A stretch of DNA of 64,000 nucleotides from Xiheimicrobium sp052034585 (GCA_052034585.1 JBPOIJ010000065.1:1-64000); one strand, 5' to 3'. Positions 7,836 through 17,163 are shown, counted from the stretch's first letter. Numbers and translations are program-made. The notes: generated by a model not told the origin, from the sequence alone.

Positions 7836-10043
7836 ATGGCCCTGGGGCTGTTCGCCCTCGCGGCGGGGACGGCTCTCGCACAGTCACCCGAGCTGATCGA
7901 CGGGGTGCGCATTCATGCGCCGAACCTCGCCTCGAGCGCGCAGACCGAGCTCGACGCCTGTCAGGGCAGCGACGGCGGCTGTAGCGATCGCTCCAGGCTG
8001 GCACTGCTCACCGGCGTGCTGTGGCTGAGCGAAGGCGAACCGGCGCGGGCGGCCGAGCTGCTCGGCAAGAGCAAGCCACCCAAGAAGCTGGAGCCCTTTC
8101 ACGCCTGGTATCTCGGTGAAGCGCAGTCGTGGTCCGGGAGCCGCGCGCAGGCGGTGAAGACGCTCCAGAAGGTGAAGGGCGCGCCACCGTGGCTCGCGAA
8201 GAAGATCGACCTCCGAATCGCCGAGCTCCAGCTCGATCTCGGGCAGCCTGCGAAGGCGAAGGCGGTGCTCGAGGCCGCCGCAGCCGAGAACCCCAGCGCG
8301 GAGGCGCTCCTGTCTCGTGCGTACGTGCGCCTGGCGACCGGCGCGAAGGTGGAAGGCCAGAAGGATCTGCGCACGATCCTCCTCCGCTTCCCGACCCACC
8401 CGCACGCGGCCGAGGCGATGCGGCTGCTCTCGCTCGACGGCACGCCCACCTTCGGCTTCGAAGAGCAGCTGCTGCGCGCGCAGGCGCTGATCGGCTCGGG
8501 CGCCCCCACCGAGGCCCTCGCCCAGCTCGAAGCCATCGCTCCACCCGAAGGCAAGGACCGGCAAGGCGCGCTCGCACGCGTCGCCCTGCTCCGAGGGCAG
8601 GCGCTGCTCGCGAAGGGGCAAGAAGCACAGGGCTTCGAGCAGCTCGAGCTCGCCGCGTCGACCGGACGCCCGGCCGCGGCCGCCGAGGCGATGATGACGA
8701 AGGCCCGCCGGCTGATGCGCGCCCAGAAACACGACGAGGCGCGCGCGATCATGTTGGCGCTCGACGCGAAGTACCCCGACAACGGCAACGCCGACGACGC
8801 CGCCTACCTCGGCTCCTGGGTCTCGCTCGCCGACGGCAAGTTCACCCAGGCGGTCGCCGACTTCGACGCCTTCGACGCCCGGCATCCCGACTCGAAGAAA
8901 CGCGACGAGGCGAAGTGGTTCCGCGCCTGGGCGCTCTTCCGCTTGGGCCGGTACGCGGAGGCCCGCAACGGGTTGCAGGCGATCGTCGCCGAGTTTCCGA
9001 AGTCGTCGCTGGTGCCGCAGGCCCAGTACTGGAGCACCCGCCTCGCCCAGCTCGGACAGCTCAAGCAGGTCGTCTCGACCAGCCCGCTCGAAGACGGCGG
9101 CGTGCGCAGCGTGGCGACGGCGAGCGCCGACGCTGGCGTGAAGATCGACGTCGCGACCGAGTACGCCCAGATCGCCACCGGCTTCCAGAGCACGATCTAC
9201 GCGGCGCTCGCGGGTGAGCGGCTCAAGGAGCTCGGGCGGCCGGCCCCGCGCGCGTTCACCGAGAGCCCGAGGTCGATGAAGGTGCCGACGCCAGCCTCGC
9301 TCGCCCTGGCGACCGAGCTCGCGCGCTGTGGGCTGCTCAAAGACGCTTCCGAGGAGGTCAACCGGGTGGTGGGAACGATCACCGGGGCGGACGACGCGCT
9401 CACGCTCGGTCACGCCCTTCAGGCGATCGGCGAGTTCGGCCCCGCCCATGGGCTCGCGGCCCGCTGGTTGTGGGGCGCGGTGTACGGCAGCCGTCGACCC
9501 GAGGCCCTCGCGCTCATGTACCCGCGCGCCTATCAAGCGATCGTCGAGCGGCACGCAGCCGAGGTCGGGCTCGACCCCTTCCTCGCCTGGGCGATCATGC
9601 GACGCGAGAGCGGCTTTCGACCCGAGGTGGTGAGCAGCGCCGACGCACGAGGGCTCATGCAGATCATCCCTCCGACCGCGAAGGCGATCGCGTCGGAGCT
9701 GAAGACGACGACACCGGCTCCCGACGATCTCTACTCGCCCGACGTCAACGTGCGCTTCGGCACCTGGTACCTCTCGGCGCTCCTCGAGCGCATGGGTCAC
9801 CCCGGGCTCTGCGCCGCCTCGTACAACGCGGGCCCTTCGGCGGTCGCGAGGTGGATGACCCAGCGCGGGGCCTTGCCGCTCGACGAGTGGATCGAGGAGA
9901 TCCCCTACAAGGAGACTCGCGGCTACGTGAAGCAGGTGCTCGCGGATCACGTGATCTACCGGCAGCTCTACGGGCCTCCCGAGGCGACGAGCGGGTTGAC
10001 GCTCGCGCTCCCGACGCCGAAGGACAAAGGCGTCACCTTCTGA
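7836..10043 (+). CDS. Periplasmic soluble lytic transglycosylase (Slt-type)
   Basis: Cleaves the peptidoglycan glycan backbone to make 1,6-anhydro-muropeptides. The mature part is a long TPR/alpha-solenoid (repeated A-L-x-x-G-x-A-x-x-A-L patterns over residues 60-500), as in Slt70. It ends in a catalytic SLT domain: the Glu of M-R-R-E-S-G-F, then G-L-M-Q-I-I-P-P-T-A, and A-A-S-Y-N-A-G. The ATG at 7836 gives 735 residues and a signal-like start (MALGLFALAAGTALAQ). That signal lacks a basic n-region, so an upstream in-frame GTG at 7791, which adds Arg and Lys, is a fair alternative. About 280 bases before the gene contain no other recognised feature. It stands alone and is probably a cell-wall turnover enzyme. 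Confidence 0.88.
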   Translation: MALGLFALAAGTALAQSPELIDGVRIHAPNLASSAQTELDACQGSDGGCSDRSRLALLTGVLWLSEGEPARAAELLGKSKPPKKLEPFHAWYLGEAQSWSGSRAQAVKTLQKVKGAPPWLAKKIDLRIAELQLDLGQPAKAKAVLEAAAAENPSAEALLSRAYVRLATGAKVEGQKDLRTILLRFPTHPHAAEAMRLLSLDGTPTFGFEEQLLRAQALIGSGAPTEALAQLEAIAPPEGKDRQGALARVALLRGQALLAKGQEAQGFEQLELAASTGRPAAAAEAMMTKARRLMRAQKHDEARAIMLALDAKYPDNGNADDAAYLGSWVSLADGKFTQAVADFDAFDARHPDSKKRDEAKWFRAWALFRLGRYAEARNGLQAIVAEFPKSSLVPQAQYWSTRLAQLGQLKQVVSTSPLEDGGVRSVATASADAGVKIDVATEYAQIATGFQSTIYAALAGERLKELGRPAPRAFTESPRSMKVPTPASLALATELARCGLLKDASEEVNRVVGTITGADDALTLGHALQAIGEFGPAHGLAARWLWGAVYGSRRPEALALMYPRAYQAIVERHAAEVGLDPFLAWAIMRRESGFRPEVVSSADARGLMQIIPPTAKAIASELKTTTPAPDDLYSPDVNVRFGTWYLSALLERMGHPGLCAASYNAGPSAVARWMTQRGALPLDEWIEEIPYKETRGYVKQVLADHVIYRQLYGPPEATSGLTLALPTPKDKGVTF

Positions 10044-10284
10044 TCACCCGACTCGATCGGCGCCTGCCCTGATTGGCCGTGCTGAAGGTGCGTCCCCAGA
10101 CTTCGCCTTCGAGTGCCTCAGGTCGTCGAGGCTGCCGTGCCCATGCGTCTGAAGGTGCCGGCGCTCATGGCGGATTGTCGGACGAACACCTCCATCTCAC
10201 CCGCGGAGGAAGTCGTCAGGACCGCGGCCGATTCGCGCACGCAACCGGCAATGAAACGGCGGGTCGCGCGTAAGCTGAGCGTCG

Positions 10285-11949
10285 ATGATCCGCGCGCTGG
10301 CGTCGTTGATCTCCGCGGTGGTGCTGATCGCGTTGCCGACGCTGACCGTGTGGCTCGCGTCCTCGTTGGTCGCCTACCACGGCGGGCCGCGGGAGCTGTC
10401 GCTCGCGCTCGGGCTCTTCCTCTTTCCGATCCTCCCCGTGCTCTGGGAGTGGCGGGCGACCCGCGCCTGGAACGAGAAGCTCGCGCGCCGGAAACAGTTC
10501 GTCGGCAAGCCCAAGCGCCTCTTCTCCGGGTTCACCCGGCTGGCGCTGCGCACCTTGACGATCTGCCTCGTCTTCATCGGCGGCATGGTGAGCCAGTTCC
10601 CCAAGGTGACGTTCGCTGCGCTGGCGACGCGCGGCGATTGGTTTCTCGGCCCGGGTGAGGCGGGAGAGCCATGGCGAGCCGCGGTGTTCACGATCGCGCA
10701 ACAACTCGAAGGCCTGCACCGCCTCGCCAACCCGAACCCCTACGCCACCAAGTCCGATCGGGAGGCGCTCTCGCAGGTCGTGCCGACGACGCCGACTCCG
10801 CTGCCGCCGTCGGGCTCGTCCGCGCGCTGGAGACGACTCACCGACGAGGAACGCGCCGCGCTCGAAGGCGTGAAGGCGACCCCGCCCGCTCCGCCCACGG
10901 TCGCCGATGCGGGCACGCGGGAAGACGAGGGCTCGTTCTCGGTGATCAGCTGGAAGGACTCGGGCAAGTCGTCAGGCACCGATCCCGAGATCGCCAAGCT
11001 GCGCGAAGATCGTGAGGGCACCAAGCTCGAAGACGACGCCCGCAACACCCCTCCCCCGCCGAAGAACGAAGACTCGCTCGTCTCGGGAGAGACCCACTGG
11101 CCATGGGACGGCCAGATCTCTCCCACCGTCAGCGGAATGAACGCCCAAGACGAGCTGACCCTGGCGTCGGTCGCCCAGTACATCCGCTCGCGCGAATCGG
11201 ACCCGTTTCGGAGAGTGAAGGCGCTCCACGATTGGGTCGTCACTCGCCTGGAGTACGATCACGACTCGGTCAACCCGATGCGCCGCAAGCCACAAGACGC
11301 GGCGACGGTGTTCCAGAACCGGGTGGGGGTCTGCGAGGGCTACGCGCGGTTGCTCGTCGAGCTCGGGCGGCTCACTGGCGATCAGATCGTCTACCTCACC
11401 GGTGACGTCCGCGAGGAGTTCGGCGCCGCCGCTCCCGTCGGCCACGCGTGGAACGCCGCGAAGATCAACGACCGCTGGTACCTCGTCGACGCCACCTGGG
11501 ACGACCCGACCGATCAACGCACCAAGCGCAGCCTGAGCTACCGCACCGACTACCTCTTCATTCCGCCCGACGTCGCGATCTGGAACCACTACCCCGACGA
11601 CACCCGCTGGCAGCTCCTCGGCACTCCCCTCACGCGCGGAGACTTCCTCCGGCAGCCGTTCGCCCGGCCCGGCATCGCGCGCGAGGGCATCACGATGATC
11701 TCTCCAGCCCGGGCAGCCATCGACGTCAGCGGGCCGCTCGCGGTGAAGCTCGAGAACCCACGCAAGCGCTACCTGTTGATGGAGTTCCGCGATCCGTCGG
11801 GCCGGAAACAGCAGTGCGAGCTGCCCTACGCCGAACACGTGAGCGCAGAGTGCCCCATTCCCAGCTCCGGAGAGCTCGCCCTCTTCGCCAACGACACCCG
11901 CTACGGGCAATACGCACACGTGCTGAGCGTGGCCGTCACCCGGCGATGA
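10285..11949 (+). CDS. Membrane-anchored transglutaminase-like protein
   Basis: A 554-residue protein with N-terminal membrane segments (residues about 5-30 and 37-55, a further one near 95-115), a Pro/charged linker, and a transglutaminase-like cysteine protease fold from about residue 300. The catalytic triad is visible: Cys near residue 350 in G-V-C-E-G-Y-A-R, His in G-H-A-W-N, and Asp in L-V-D-A-T-W-D-D-P. These residues match the CYK3/transglutaminase family, whose bacterial members act as peptidases or structural modules rather than cross-linkers. A C-terminal ~130-residue beta domain is unassigned. The gene is monocistronic, about 240 bases after the transglycosylase, with no motif recognised in the gap. 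Confidence 0.82.
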   Translation: MIRALASLISAVVLIALPTLTVWLASSLVAYHGGPRELSLALGLFLFPILPVLWEWRATRAWNEKLARRKQFVGKPKRLFSGFTRLALRTLTICLVFIGGMVSQFPKVTFAALATRGDWFLGPGEAGEPWRAAVFTIAQQLEGLHRLANPNPYATKSDREALSQVVPTTPTPLPPSGSSARWRRLTDEERAALEGVKATPPAPPTVADAGTREDEGSFSVISWKDSGKSSGTDPEIAKLREDREGTKLEDDARNTPPPPKNEDSLVSGETHWPWDGQISPTVSGMNAQDELTLASVAQYIRSRESDPFRRVKALHDWVVTRLEYDHDSVNPMRRKPQDAATVFQNRVGVCEGYARLLVELGRLTGDQIVYLTGDVREEFGAAAPVGHAWNAAKINDRWYLVDATWDDPTDQRTKRSLSYRTDYLFIPPDVAIWNHYPDDTRWQLLGTPLTRGDFLRQPFARPGIAREGITMISPARAAIDVSGPLAVKLENPRKRYLLMEFRDPSGRKQQCELPYAEHVSAECPIPSSGELALFANDTRYGQYAHVLSVAVTRR

Positions 11950-11974
11950 GCCGTGGGTCGTCGGAGTCGCGGCG

Positions 11975-12229
11975 TCAGGCGGCCTTCTTCTGGGGTGGCG
12001 GCAACGGCTCGGCCACACGCTCGCGCTCCGGCCGGCGTTCCGGCGTCGGCTCGCCTCCGGCACCGGTCGACCAACCCGATGGCGACCACAACGACTCGTC
12101 GATCGGCTCCCGACGGAGCTGAACGAAACGATGGAAGAGCGCGCGGAGCATCGGCACGCGAAGTCCAAAGTCCACGCCGGTGCGAACTCCGCGAGCTTCG
12201 ACCGCGAGGGCTGGGTCGGCCTCTCGCAC
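11975..12229 (-). CDS. Small hypothetical protein downstream of mvaD
   Basis: An 84-residue frame starting with GTG 15 bases after the mvaD stop, in line with the mevalonate operon. The composition is charged and the C-terminus Pro-rich (PLPPPQKKAA). There is no signal peptide, membrane segment or domain I recognise. Its position suggests co-transcription, but coding status rests only on open frame and G/C-ending codons. It is far too short to be the missing phosphomevalonate kinase. Confidence 0.4.
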   Translation of the reverse strand: MREADPALAVEARGVRTGVDFGLRVPMLRALFHRFVQLRREPIDESLWSPSGWSTGAGGEPTPERRPERERVAEPLPPPQKKAA

Positions 12230-12244
12230 GAGGTCTTGGGTGAC

Positions 12245-13237
12245 TCAGCCGGAAGAGACCGAGGCATCTCCGCCCGGTCGACAGCGCACGACCTCGTTCG
12301 CGCCGTGCTCTCGCAGCACCGCGACGACCGCTTCTTCGTCCGACGCGCTCGTCAGCAGCACGGGGTTGGGCCCGGCGTCGAGCGTGAACCACACCCCGAC
12401 GCCCTGCTTGCGGAGCTGCCGGCAGTGCTCGATCACCGCGAGCGTCTCGGGCTTGAGGTAGTTCAACGGCGGCCTCGCGGCGAAGGCCGTGGCGTGCATG
12501 CGCCAGGCGTTCCGTTCCGCGATCTCCCCGACGGCTTCGAGCTCGCGACGCTTGATGAAGGGCACGATCCGCTTCACCTCGGCCTCGGCGTCGTCGATCC
12601 ACGCTGGGTAGTACGGCGAGGTCTTCACCGTGCTCTTCATCCCGTCGCGCGACTTCACTTCCTTCTCTTCGCGGCTCACCATGCCGACGAGGAGCCGCAG
12701 CTCGGGCCAGTGCGCTTCGTCGAAGAGCTGCTGCCCGAAGGAGTCGGAGCCATCGCGCTTGCGCCCACGGTTCCACCGCACGACCCCGCCTTGAATGCTG
12801 CGCGACGCCGAGCCACTCCCGCGCCGCGCCAGGATCGACTCCGCCCGCACGTCGCGCTCGAACCCTGCCGCCGCCCTCGCCGCCACCGCCAACGCCGCGA
12901 AGGCCGCTGCGCTCGACGCCAGCCCAGCCGCCGCGGGGAAGTCTCCCTTCGAGCGCATCACCGCACGACCCAACCGGCGCCGCTCCGAGCGCGCCTCCCG
13001 CCGAACGAGGCCGAGCGCTTCGACGACCCGCGCCCGCTCCGTGCCCGTCGCGGCGAGACCGTTGATCTCGATCTCGTCCTCTCCAGGGCTCTCGTGAAAC
13101 TCGACGCTCGTCGTCACCGAGAGCGGCCCGAGCGTCACCGACAGGCTCGACTGGTGCGGGAGGATCAACCGCTCGTCGCGTTTCCCCCAGTACTTCACCA
13201 GCGCGATGTTCGGGTGCGCGGTCGCGGTCGCCTTCAT
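12245..13237 (-). CDS. mvaD: Diphosphomevalonate decarboxylase
   Basis: ATP-dependent decarboxylation of mevalonate-5-diphosphate to isopentenyl diphosphate, the last mevalonate-pathway step. The 330-residue GHMP-fold protein begins with the typical A-H-P-N-I-A-L-V-K-Y-W-G-K-R. It has the glycine/serine loop A-A-A-G-L-A-S-S-A-A-A-F-A and the catalytic Asp region F-T-L-D-A-G-P-N-P. The ATG at 13237 is preceded by GAGGACGAG and lies 7 bases after the mevalonate kinase stop, indicating tight operon coupling. An upstream extension of this frame is an artefact inside mvk. Length is normal for the family. Confidence 0.95.
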   Translation of the reverse strand: MKATATAHPNIALVKYWGKRDERLILPHQSSLSVTLGPLSVTTSVEFHESPGEDEIEINGLAATGTERARVVEALGLVRREARSERRRLGRAVMRSKGDFPAAAGLASSAAAFAALAVAARAAAGFERDVRAESILARRGSGSASRSIQGGVVRWNRGRKRDGSDSFGQQLFDEAHWPELRLLVGMVSREEKEVKSRDGMKSTVKTSPYYPAWIDDAEAEVKRIVPFIKRRELEAVGEIAERNAWRMHATAFAARPPLNYLKPETLAVIEHCRQLRKQGVGVWFTLDAGPNPVLLTSASDEEAVVAVLREHGANEVVRCRPGGDASVSSG

Positions 13238-13244
13238 CTCGTCC

Positions 13245-14153
13245 TCACAACGCCCGCGGACCGGCGAGCTGGCTGACGAAGCACGACACGCCCTCGCCGA
13301 GCAGCCTGGCCACCAGCGGTTCAGGTTCACGGAAGAGCCCGAGCACCGCGCCGCCATCTCCGCCAGCGCCGGTGAGCTTCGCGCCCAACGCCCCGAGCCT
13401 CCGGAGCCGGTTCACCATCGCCTCGAGCCCTTCGCTCGAGAGCCCGACCGCGTTCAGCAGGCCCTGGTTCACGTTCATCAGATCGCCGAGGGCCTCGAGA
13501 TCGCCGCTTCTCACCGCCGCGGCCCCCTCGCCCGCCACCGTGCCGATCTCCCGGAAGAGCCGCGCGTACCGCTTGGGCCACCGCGCCTGCCGCTCTCTGA
13601 GCGCCAGCACCGTCTGTTTGGTCGGAGGCCGTTCCCCGACGATCGCGACCAACACCCGCACCGGGATCGGCGCCCGCACCGCCTGCACCGAGCCCCGCCG
13701 AAAGAGGATCATCTCGTTCCGCGCCGAGGTCGTGTGATCGACGCCCGAGGGCGTTCCGTGGAACGCCTTCTCCATCTCGAAGGCGACCTTCTCGAGCTGC
13801 GGCTGCCTCACCGGCTTGGCGGTCTTCGCCTCGAGGAGCGCCCGGCTCACCGCGATCGACAGCGCCCCCGAGCTCCCCAGGCCCATCGACAGCGGCAGAT
13901 CACTCTCGAGGGTCACCAGCACCTTGGGGTGCCCGGTCACCTTCGCGGCGCGCTCGAAGGCCCGCTGGAGCGTCTTGGCGTGCTCGGCCTTGAGCGACGA
14001 GGGCAGCTCGAGCGAGCACTTCTTCGCGGGCACGGCCCAGGCGCGAACCCCACGAGAGATCGGCGCGGCCAACGCCGGCTGTCCGTAGACCACTCCATGT
14101 TCACCGAGCAGGATCACCTTGCCCGGCGCGTAGGCCGTGATGTGCAGCGTCAC
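13245..14153 (-). CDS. mvk: Mevalonate kinase
   Basis: Phosphorylates mevalonate to mevalonate-5-phosphate. A 302-residue GHMP kinase: N-terminal A-P-G-K-V-I-L-L-G-E-H-G-V-V-Y-G, the ATP loop L-P-L-S-M-G-L-G-S-S-G-A, a substrate segment H-G-T-P-S-G-V-D-H-T, and the C-terminal K-L-T-G-A-G-G-D-G-G. It starts with GTG, 75 bases after the HMG-CoA reductase stop, and is third in the mevalonate operon. Some GHMP kinases confuse mevalonate and phosphomevalonate kinase; the GEHxVVYG and TPSGVDH motifs favour mevalonate kinase. Confidence 0.94.
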   Translation of the reverse strand: MTLHITAYAPGKVILLGEHGVVYGQPALAAPISRGVRAWAVPAKKCSLELPSSLKAEHAKTLQRAFERAAKVTGHPKVLVTLESDLPLSMGLGSSGALSIAVSRALLEAKTAKPVRQPQLEKVAFEMEKAFHGTPSGVDHTTSARNEMILFRRGSVQAVRAPIPVRVLVAIVGERPPTKQTVLALRERQARWPKRYARLFREIGTVAGEGAAAVRSGDLEALGDLMNVNQGLLNAVGLSSEGLEAMVNRLRRLGALGAKLTGAGGDGGAVLGLFREPEPLVARLLGEGVSCFVSQLAGPRAL

Positions 14154-14228
14154 GCTTCGTCTCCCGATCGATCGAGGTCGATCGACGCCGCTTGCAGCCG
14201 TTTCACTCGCAAGTCCAGCGACAACGGC

Positions 14229-15548
14229 TCAGGTCGCCTCCGGGCTCGCGTCACCCATGAGCGCGGCGAGGATCTCCTTCGCCTTCTCGACCTTCACCTG
14301 CCCAGCCTTCACCAGCCCGTTGGCGACCTGCTCGATCCACGGGCCGCGCGCGCCCGCCGTCACCGCCACGCAGCGCGCGTGCATCGCCATGTGCCCCTTC
14401 TGAATGCCGACGGACCCGAGCGCGCGCACCGCGGCGAAGTTCTGGGCGAGCCCGACCGACGCCATCACCATCGCCAGCTCCCGGGCGCTCGTCGTGCGGA
14501 GCAGCTTGAGCGCCGCCTGCACCTGCGGGTGGATCTTGATCGGCCCACCGACGGTGCCCAACGCGAGCGGCAGCTCGATGCGACCCACCAGGTGGCCTTC
14601 CTCGAGCGTCCAGGTGCTGAGCGGCCGGTACTGGCCGTCTCTCGCGGCGAAGGCGTGGGCCCCTGCCTCGATCGCGCGCCAGTCCTGGCCGGTCGCGAGC
14701 GCCACCGCGTCGATGCCGTTCATGATGCCCTTGTTGTGGGTCGTCGCCCGGTAGGGGTCGGCCACCGCGAACCGGCTCGCCTGCACGATGCCCTCGGCGA
14801 TCGCCTCGCCCGTCATGTCGAAGTCGGCCAGGGCGGTCACTGGAATGCGGCAGCTCGAACGCGCCAGCCGGCGATCGGCCAGGTTGCTCAAGATGCGCAG
14901 GTAGACCTTCCCACCGGTGATCTGCTCGACGAGCGGCGCCACGCCTTCGGCCATGGTGTTGATCAGGTTCGCGCCCATCGCCTCCTGGGTGTCGATGAGG
15001 AGGTGGAGGACGAGCAGCGGCTCACCCTTGGGCCCCTCGGGCGCGGGGAGAATGCGCACCTCGACGTCCCGCGCACCGCCACCGCGGGTCAGCATCGAGG
15101 GGTGAAAGCTGTTGGCCACCGCGAGCAGCTGTTCCTTGTGTGCGAGGAGCTTCTTCGACGCCTCGCCCGGATCGCCGTAACCCGTCACCTGCACCTGGCC
15201 GATCATGATCGGGTCGTCGGCCTCGGCGACGAAGCCCCCACCCTCGCGAGCGATCTTCGCCGCGAAGCTCACCGCCGCGATCACCGACGGCTCCTCGACG
15301 GCCATCGGCACGAGGTAGTCGCGCCCGTTCACCTGGAGGTTCAGCCCGAGTCCGAGGGGGATGCCGAAGACGCCGATCGCGTTCTCGATCATCGTGTTGG
15401 CCAGCTCGGTCGTGAGCCCCGAACCGCCCGCGAAGGCGTGGGTCTCCTCGATCGACATTCGGCCGACCCTCGACACCGTGCTCAGGCGATCGCCCACGGC
15501 CAGCTTGTGGAAGCCGCTCAGCCGCGAAGTCATCATCTCTGCCGCCAT
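14229..15548 (-). CDS. mvaA: Hydroxymethylglutaryl-CoA reductase (class II)
   Basis: NAD(P)H-dependent reduction of HMG-CoA to mevalonate. A 439-residue soluble class II enzyme without membrane segments. Family motifs include E-N-A-I-G-V-F-G-I-P-L-G-L-G (catalytic Glu), the nucleotide loop D-T-Q-E-A-M-G-A-N-L-I-N-T-M, H-N-K-G-I-M-N-G-I-D-A (catalytic Lys), and K-G-H-M-A-M-H-A-R near the C-terminus (catalytic His). An ATG at 15548 is preceded by AAGGAG at ideal spacing and is chosen over the GTG at 15569, which overlaps the fni stop by 4 bases (GTGA). Either way it is coupled to fni. Confidence 0.95.
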   Translation of the reverse strand: MAAEMMTSRLSGFHKLAVGDRLSTVSRVGRMSIEETHAFAGGSGLTTELANTMIENAIGVFGIPLGLGLNLQVNGRDYLVPMAVEEPSVIAAVSFAAKIAREGGGFVAEADDPIMIGQVQVTGYGDPGEASKKLLAHKEQLLAVANSFHPSMLTRGGGARDVEVRILPAPEGPKGEPLLVLHLLIDTQEAMGANLINTMAEGVAPLVEQITGGKVYLRILSNLADRRLARSSCRIPVTALADFDMTGEAIAEGIVQASRFAVADPYRATTHNKGIMNGIDAVALATGQDWRAIEAGAHAFAARDGQYRPLSTWTLEEGHLVGRIELPLALGTVGGPIKIHPQVQAALKLLRTTSARELAMVMASVGLAQNFAAVRALGSVGIQKGHMAMHARCVAVTAGARGPWIEQVANGLVKAGQVKVEKAKEILAALMGDASPEAT

Positions 15549-15565
15549 CGTCGTCTCCTTGGTCG

Positions 15566-16654
15566 TCACAGCGCCGCCAGCCAGTCCTTCAAGGGGCCGG
15601 TGATCACCCGCGGGCCCCGCCTCACGTCGTCCGGCGTGCGGCTGCCGGTGAGCACCATGGCCTGCTCGATTCCGCGCACGACGATCTCCATCGCCTCGCG
15701 CACCTTCGCAACTCCACCGTCCTGATGCGCCTTGAACAGCGGCAAGGCCATGCCCCCGACATCGGCGCCCAGCGCGAGCGCCTTCGTCACCTCGACGCCC
15801 GTCCGCAGGCCACCCGACGCGATCACCGAGACCCCTGGCCCCACCGCCTTGCGCACCGAGGCCACCGCCGCCGCCGTCGGAATGCCCCAGCCCGAGAACT
15901 GGGCACCGACCTCCTTGGCGACACCGGCCGCGCGCAGTTGCTCGACGCGGACCCAGCTCGTTCCACCCAGGCCGGAGACGTCGATCGCTCGCACGCCCAC
16001 CTCGACCAACCGCCGCGCCACCTGCGGGCTCACACCGCAGCCAGTCTCTTTCACCACCACCCGCGACGAGCCGAGCGCCTTGACGAGCCCCTCGACGAGC
16101 CGGAACCCTCCGCGAAAGTCGCGATCGCCCTCGGGCTGGGTGAGCTCCTGGCCCGGGTTGAGATGGACTGCCATGGCGTCGGCGCCGATCGCCTCGAAGA
16201 GCCGTTGCACGCCGTCCACTCCGAGCCGTACGCCCTGCACGAGGCCGATGTTTCCGATGATCAGCGTGGTGGGAGCGACGTCGCGAACGGCGAAGGTCTT
16301 GGTGAGCTCCGGGTGCTCGGCCATCGCCCGCTGGCTGCCGACGCCGAAGGCCACGCCGAACTCCTCCGCGACCCGCGCGAGCTCTCGATTCACCGCCATC
16401 GCGCGCTCGGTGCCGCCGGTCATTCCCGTCACCAGCAACGGCCGCTTGAGCGTCTTCCCCAGCAGCACGGTGGAGAGGTCGAGCTCGCTCGTCGCCAGCT
16501 CCGGCATCGCACAGTGGACGAGCGAGACGTGCTCGAAGAGGGTCGAGTTCTCCCGGGGCACGACCTCCTCGCTCGCGCAGAGATCGAGGTGCTCGTCCTT
16601 TCGTTTGGCAGTTCCCGTATCAACCGGCATGGAAACCAGCGCCGTAGCAGACAT
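15566..16654 (-). CDS. fni: Type 2 isopentenyl-diphosphate delta-isomerase
   Basis: FMN- and NAD(P)H-dependent isomerisation of isopentenyl diphosphate to dimethylallyl diphosphate. About 362 residues. Motifs include T-A-K-R-K-D-E-H-L, P-L-L-V-T-G-M-T-G-G, G-S-Q-R-A-M, H-L-N-P-G-Q-E-L-T-Q-P-E-G-D-R, V-K-E-T-G-C-G-V-S, D-V-S-G-L-G-G-T-S-W and V-I-A-S-G-G-L-R-T-G, all typical of the TIM-barrel type 2 enzyme. GAGG sits 6 bases before the ATG at 16654; an ATG at 16666 is the alternative. It is the first gene of the mevalonate operon, so the operon promoter should lie in the divergent spacer up to 16768. Confidence 0.95.
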   Translation of the reverse strand: MSATALVSMPVDTGTAKRKDEHLDLCASEEVVPRENSTLFEHVSLVHCAMPELATSELDLSTVLLGKTLKRPLLVTGMTGGTERAMAVNRELARVAEEFGVAFGVGSQRAMAEHPELTKTFAVRDVAPTTLIIGNIGLVQGVRLGVDGVQRLFEAIGADAMAVHLNPGQELTQPEGDRDFRGGFRLVEGLVKALGSSRVVVKETGCGVSPQVARRLVEVGVRAIDVSGLGGTSWVRVEQLRAAGVAKEVGAQFSGWGIPTAAAVASVRKAVGPGVSVIASGGLRTGVEVTKALALGADVGGMALPLFKAHQDGGVAKVREAMEIVVRGIEQAMVLTGSRTPDDVRRGPRVITGPLKDWLAAL

Positions 16655-16734
16655 CATCGCCCTCATCCAATCGCCGAACCTGTTGATCTCGTTCTTATTT
16701 GTGACTGAGCGGTCGATTGAGTAACGCGGGCGGT

Positions 16735-16754
16735 CAGTTGCTGCCCCTCAACTG
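16735..16754. promoter_or_regulatory. Inverted repeat between mevalonate operon and dsrE-like gene
   Basis: CAGTTG and CAACTG form 6-bp arms around 8 bases in the 113-base divergent spacer, 13 bases before the DsrE-family start. It could be an operator controlling one or both directions, or a 5' leader hairpin. Arms are short, so chance is possible. Confidence 0.3.
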
Positions 16755-16767
16755 AAAAGCCCTGCTC

Positions 16768-17163
16768 ATGCCTCCGGTCCTCTTGTTCTTCCAACGCGGC
16801 GAGTACGACGCGGTCCATCAAGGCCTCTCGATCGCCGCCTCGGCCGTCTCCATGGGGCGAAAGGTCGAGCTCTATTTCTTCTGGTTCGCGCTGGAGCGGC
16901 TGGTGCGGGGCAGGCTCGACGAGCCGGATCTCGAGGGCCGTGACGACGTGAACGCCACCATGGAGCTTCGCCAGGTGCCGACCTGCCGTCAGCTGCTCGA
17001 CGTGGTGCGTGACTCGGGCCTCGCGACGATCTTCGCCTGCACCGGCTCGATGGCCTCGCTCGGGCTTCGTCCACCAGACGTGGAGCCGAAGGTCGACACG
17101 CTCATCGGGTGGACCGCGATCCTCGGTCGCACCCAGGGCATCGTCGATCGATTCTTCCTGTGA
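16768..17163 (+). CDS. DsrE/DsrF-like family protein
   Basis: A 131-residue cytosolic protein with the DsrE/F fold pattern: an initial hydrophobic strand (PPVLLFF), then Y-D-A-V-H-Q-G-L-S-I-A-A-S-A-V-S-M-G, a strand V-E-L-Y-F-F-W-F-A-L, and Cys residues at Q-V-P-T-C-R-Q-L and F-A-C-T-G-S. In DsrE/TusD relatives such cysteines carry sulfur; here the match is at fold level and the substrate is unknown. It is transcribed divergently from the mevalonate operon and is followed 56 bases later by the carbonic anhydrase gene. The ribosome-binding site is weak. Confidence 0.75.
   Translation: MPPVLLFFQRGEYDAVHQGLSIAASAVSMGRKVELYFFWFALERLVRGRLDEPDLEGRDDVNATMELRQVPTCRQLLDVVRDSGLATIFACTGSMASLGLRPPDVEPKVDTLIGWTAILGRTQGIVDRFFL

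Noticed and set aside
11953..12243. A 96-residue plus-strand frame between the transglutaminase-like gene and mvaD
   Set aside because: Arg/Pro-rich with no start signals; the minus-strand frame in the same place is at least in line with the mevalonate operon.
13206..15725. An 839-residue plus-strand open frame opposite the mevalonate genes
   Set aside because: It is antisense to mvk and mvaA with strong motifs; its composition (Arg/His-rich) is that of a mirror of GC-rich coding DNA.
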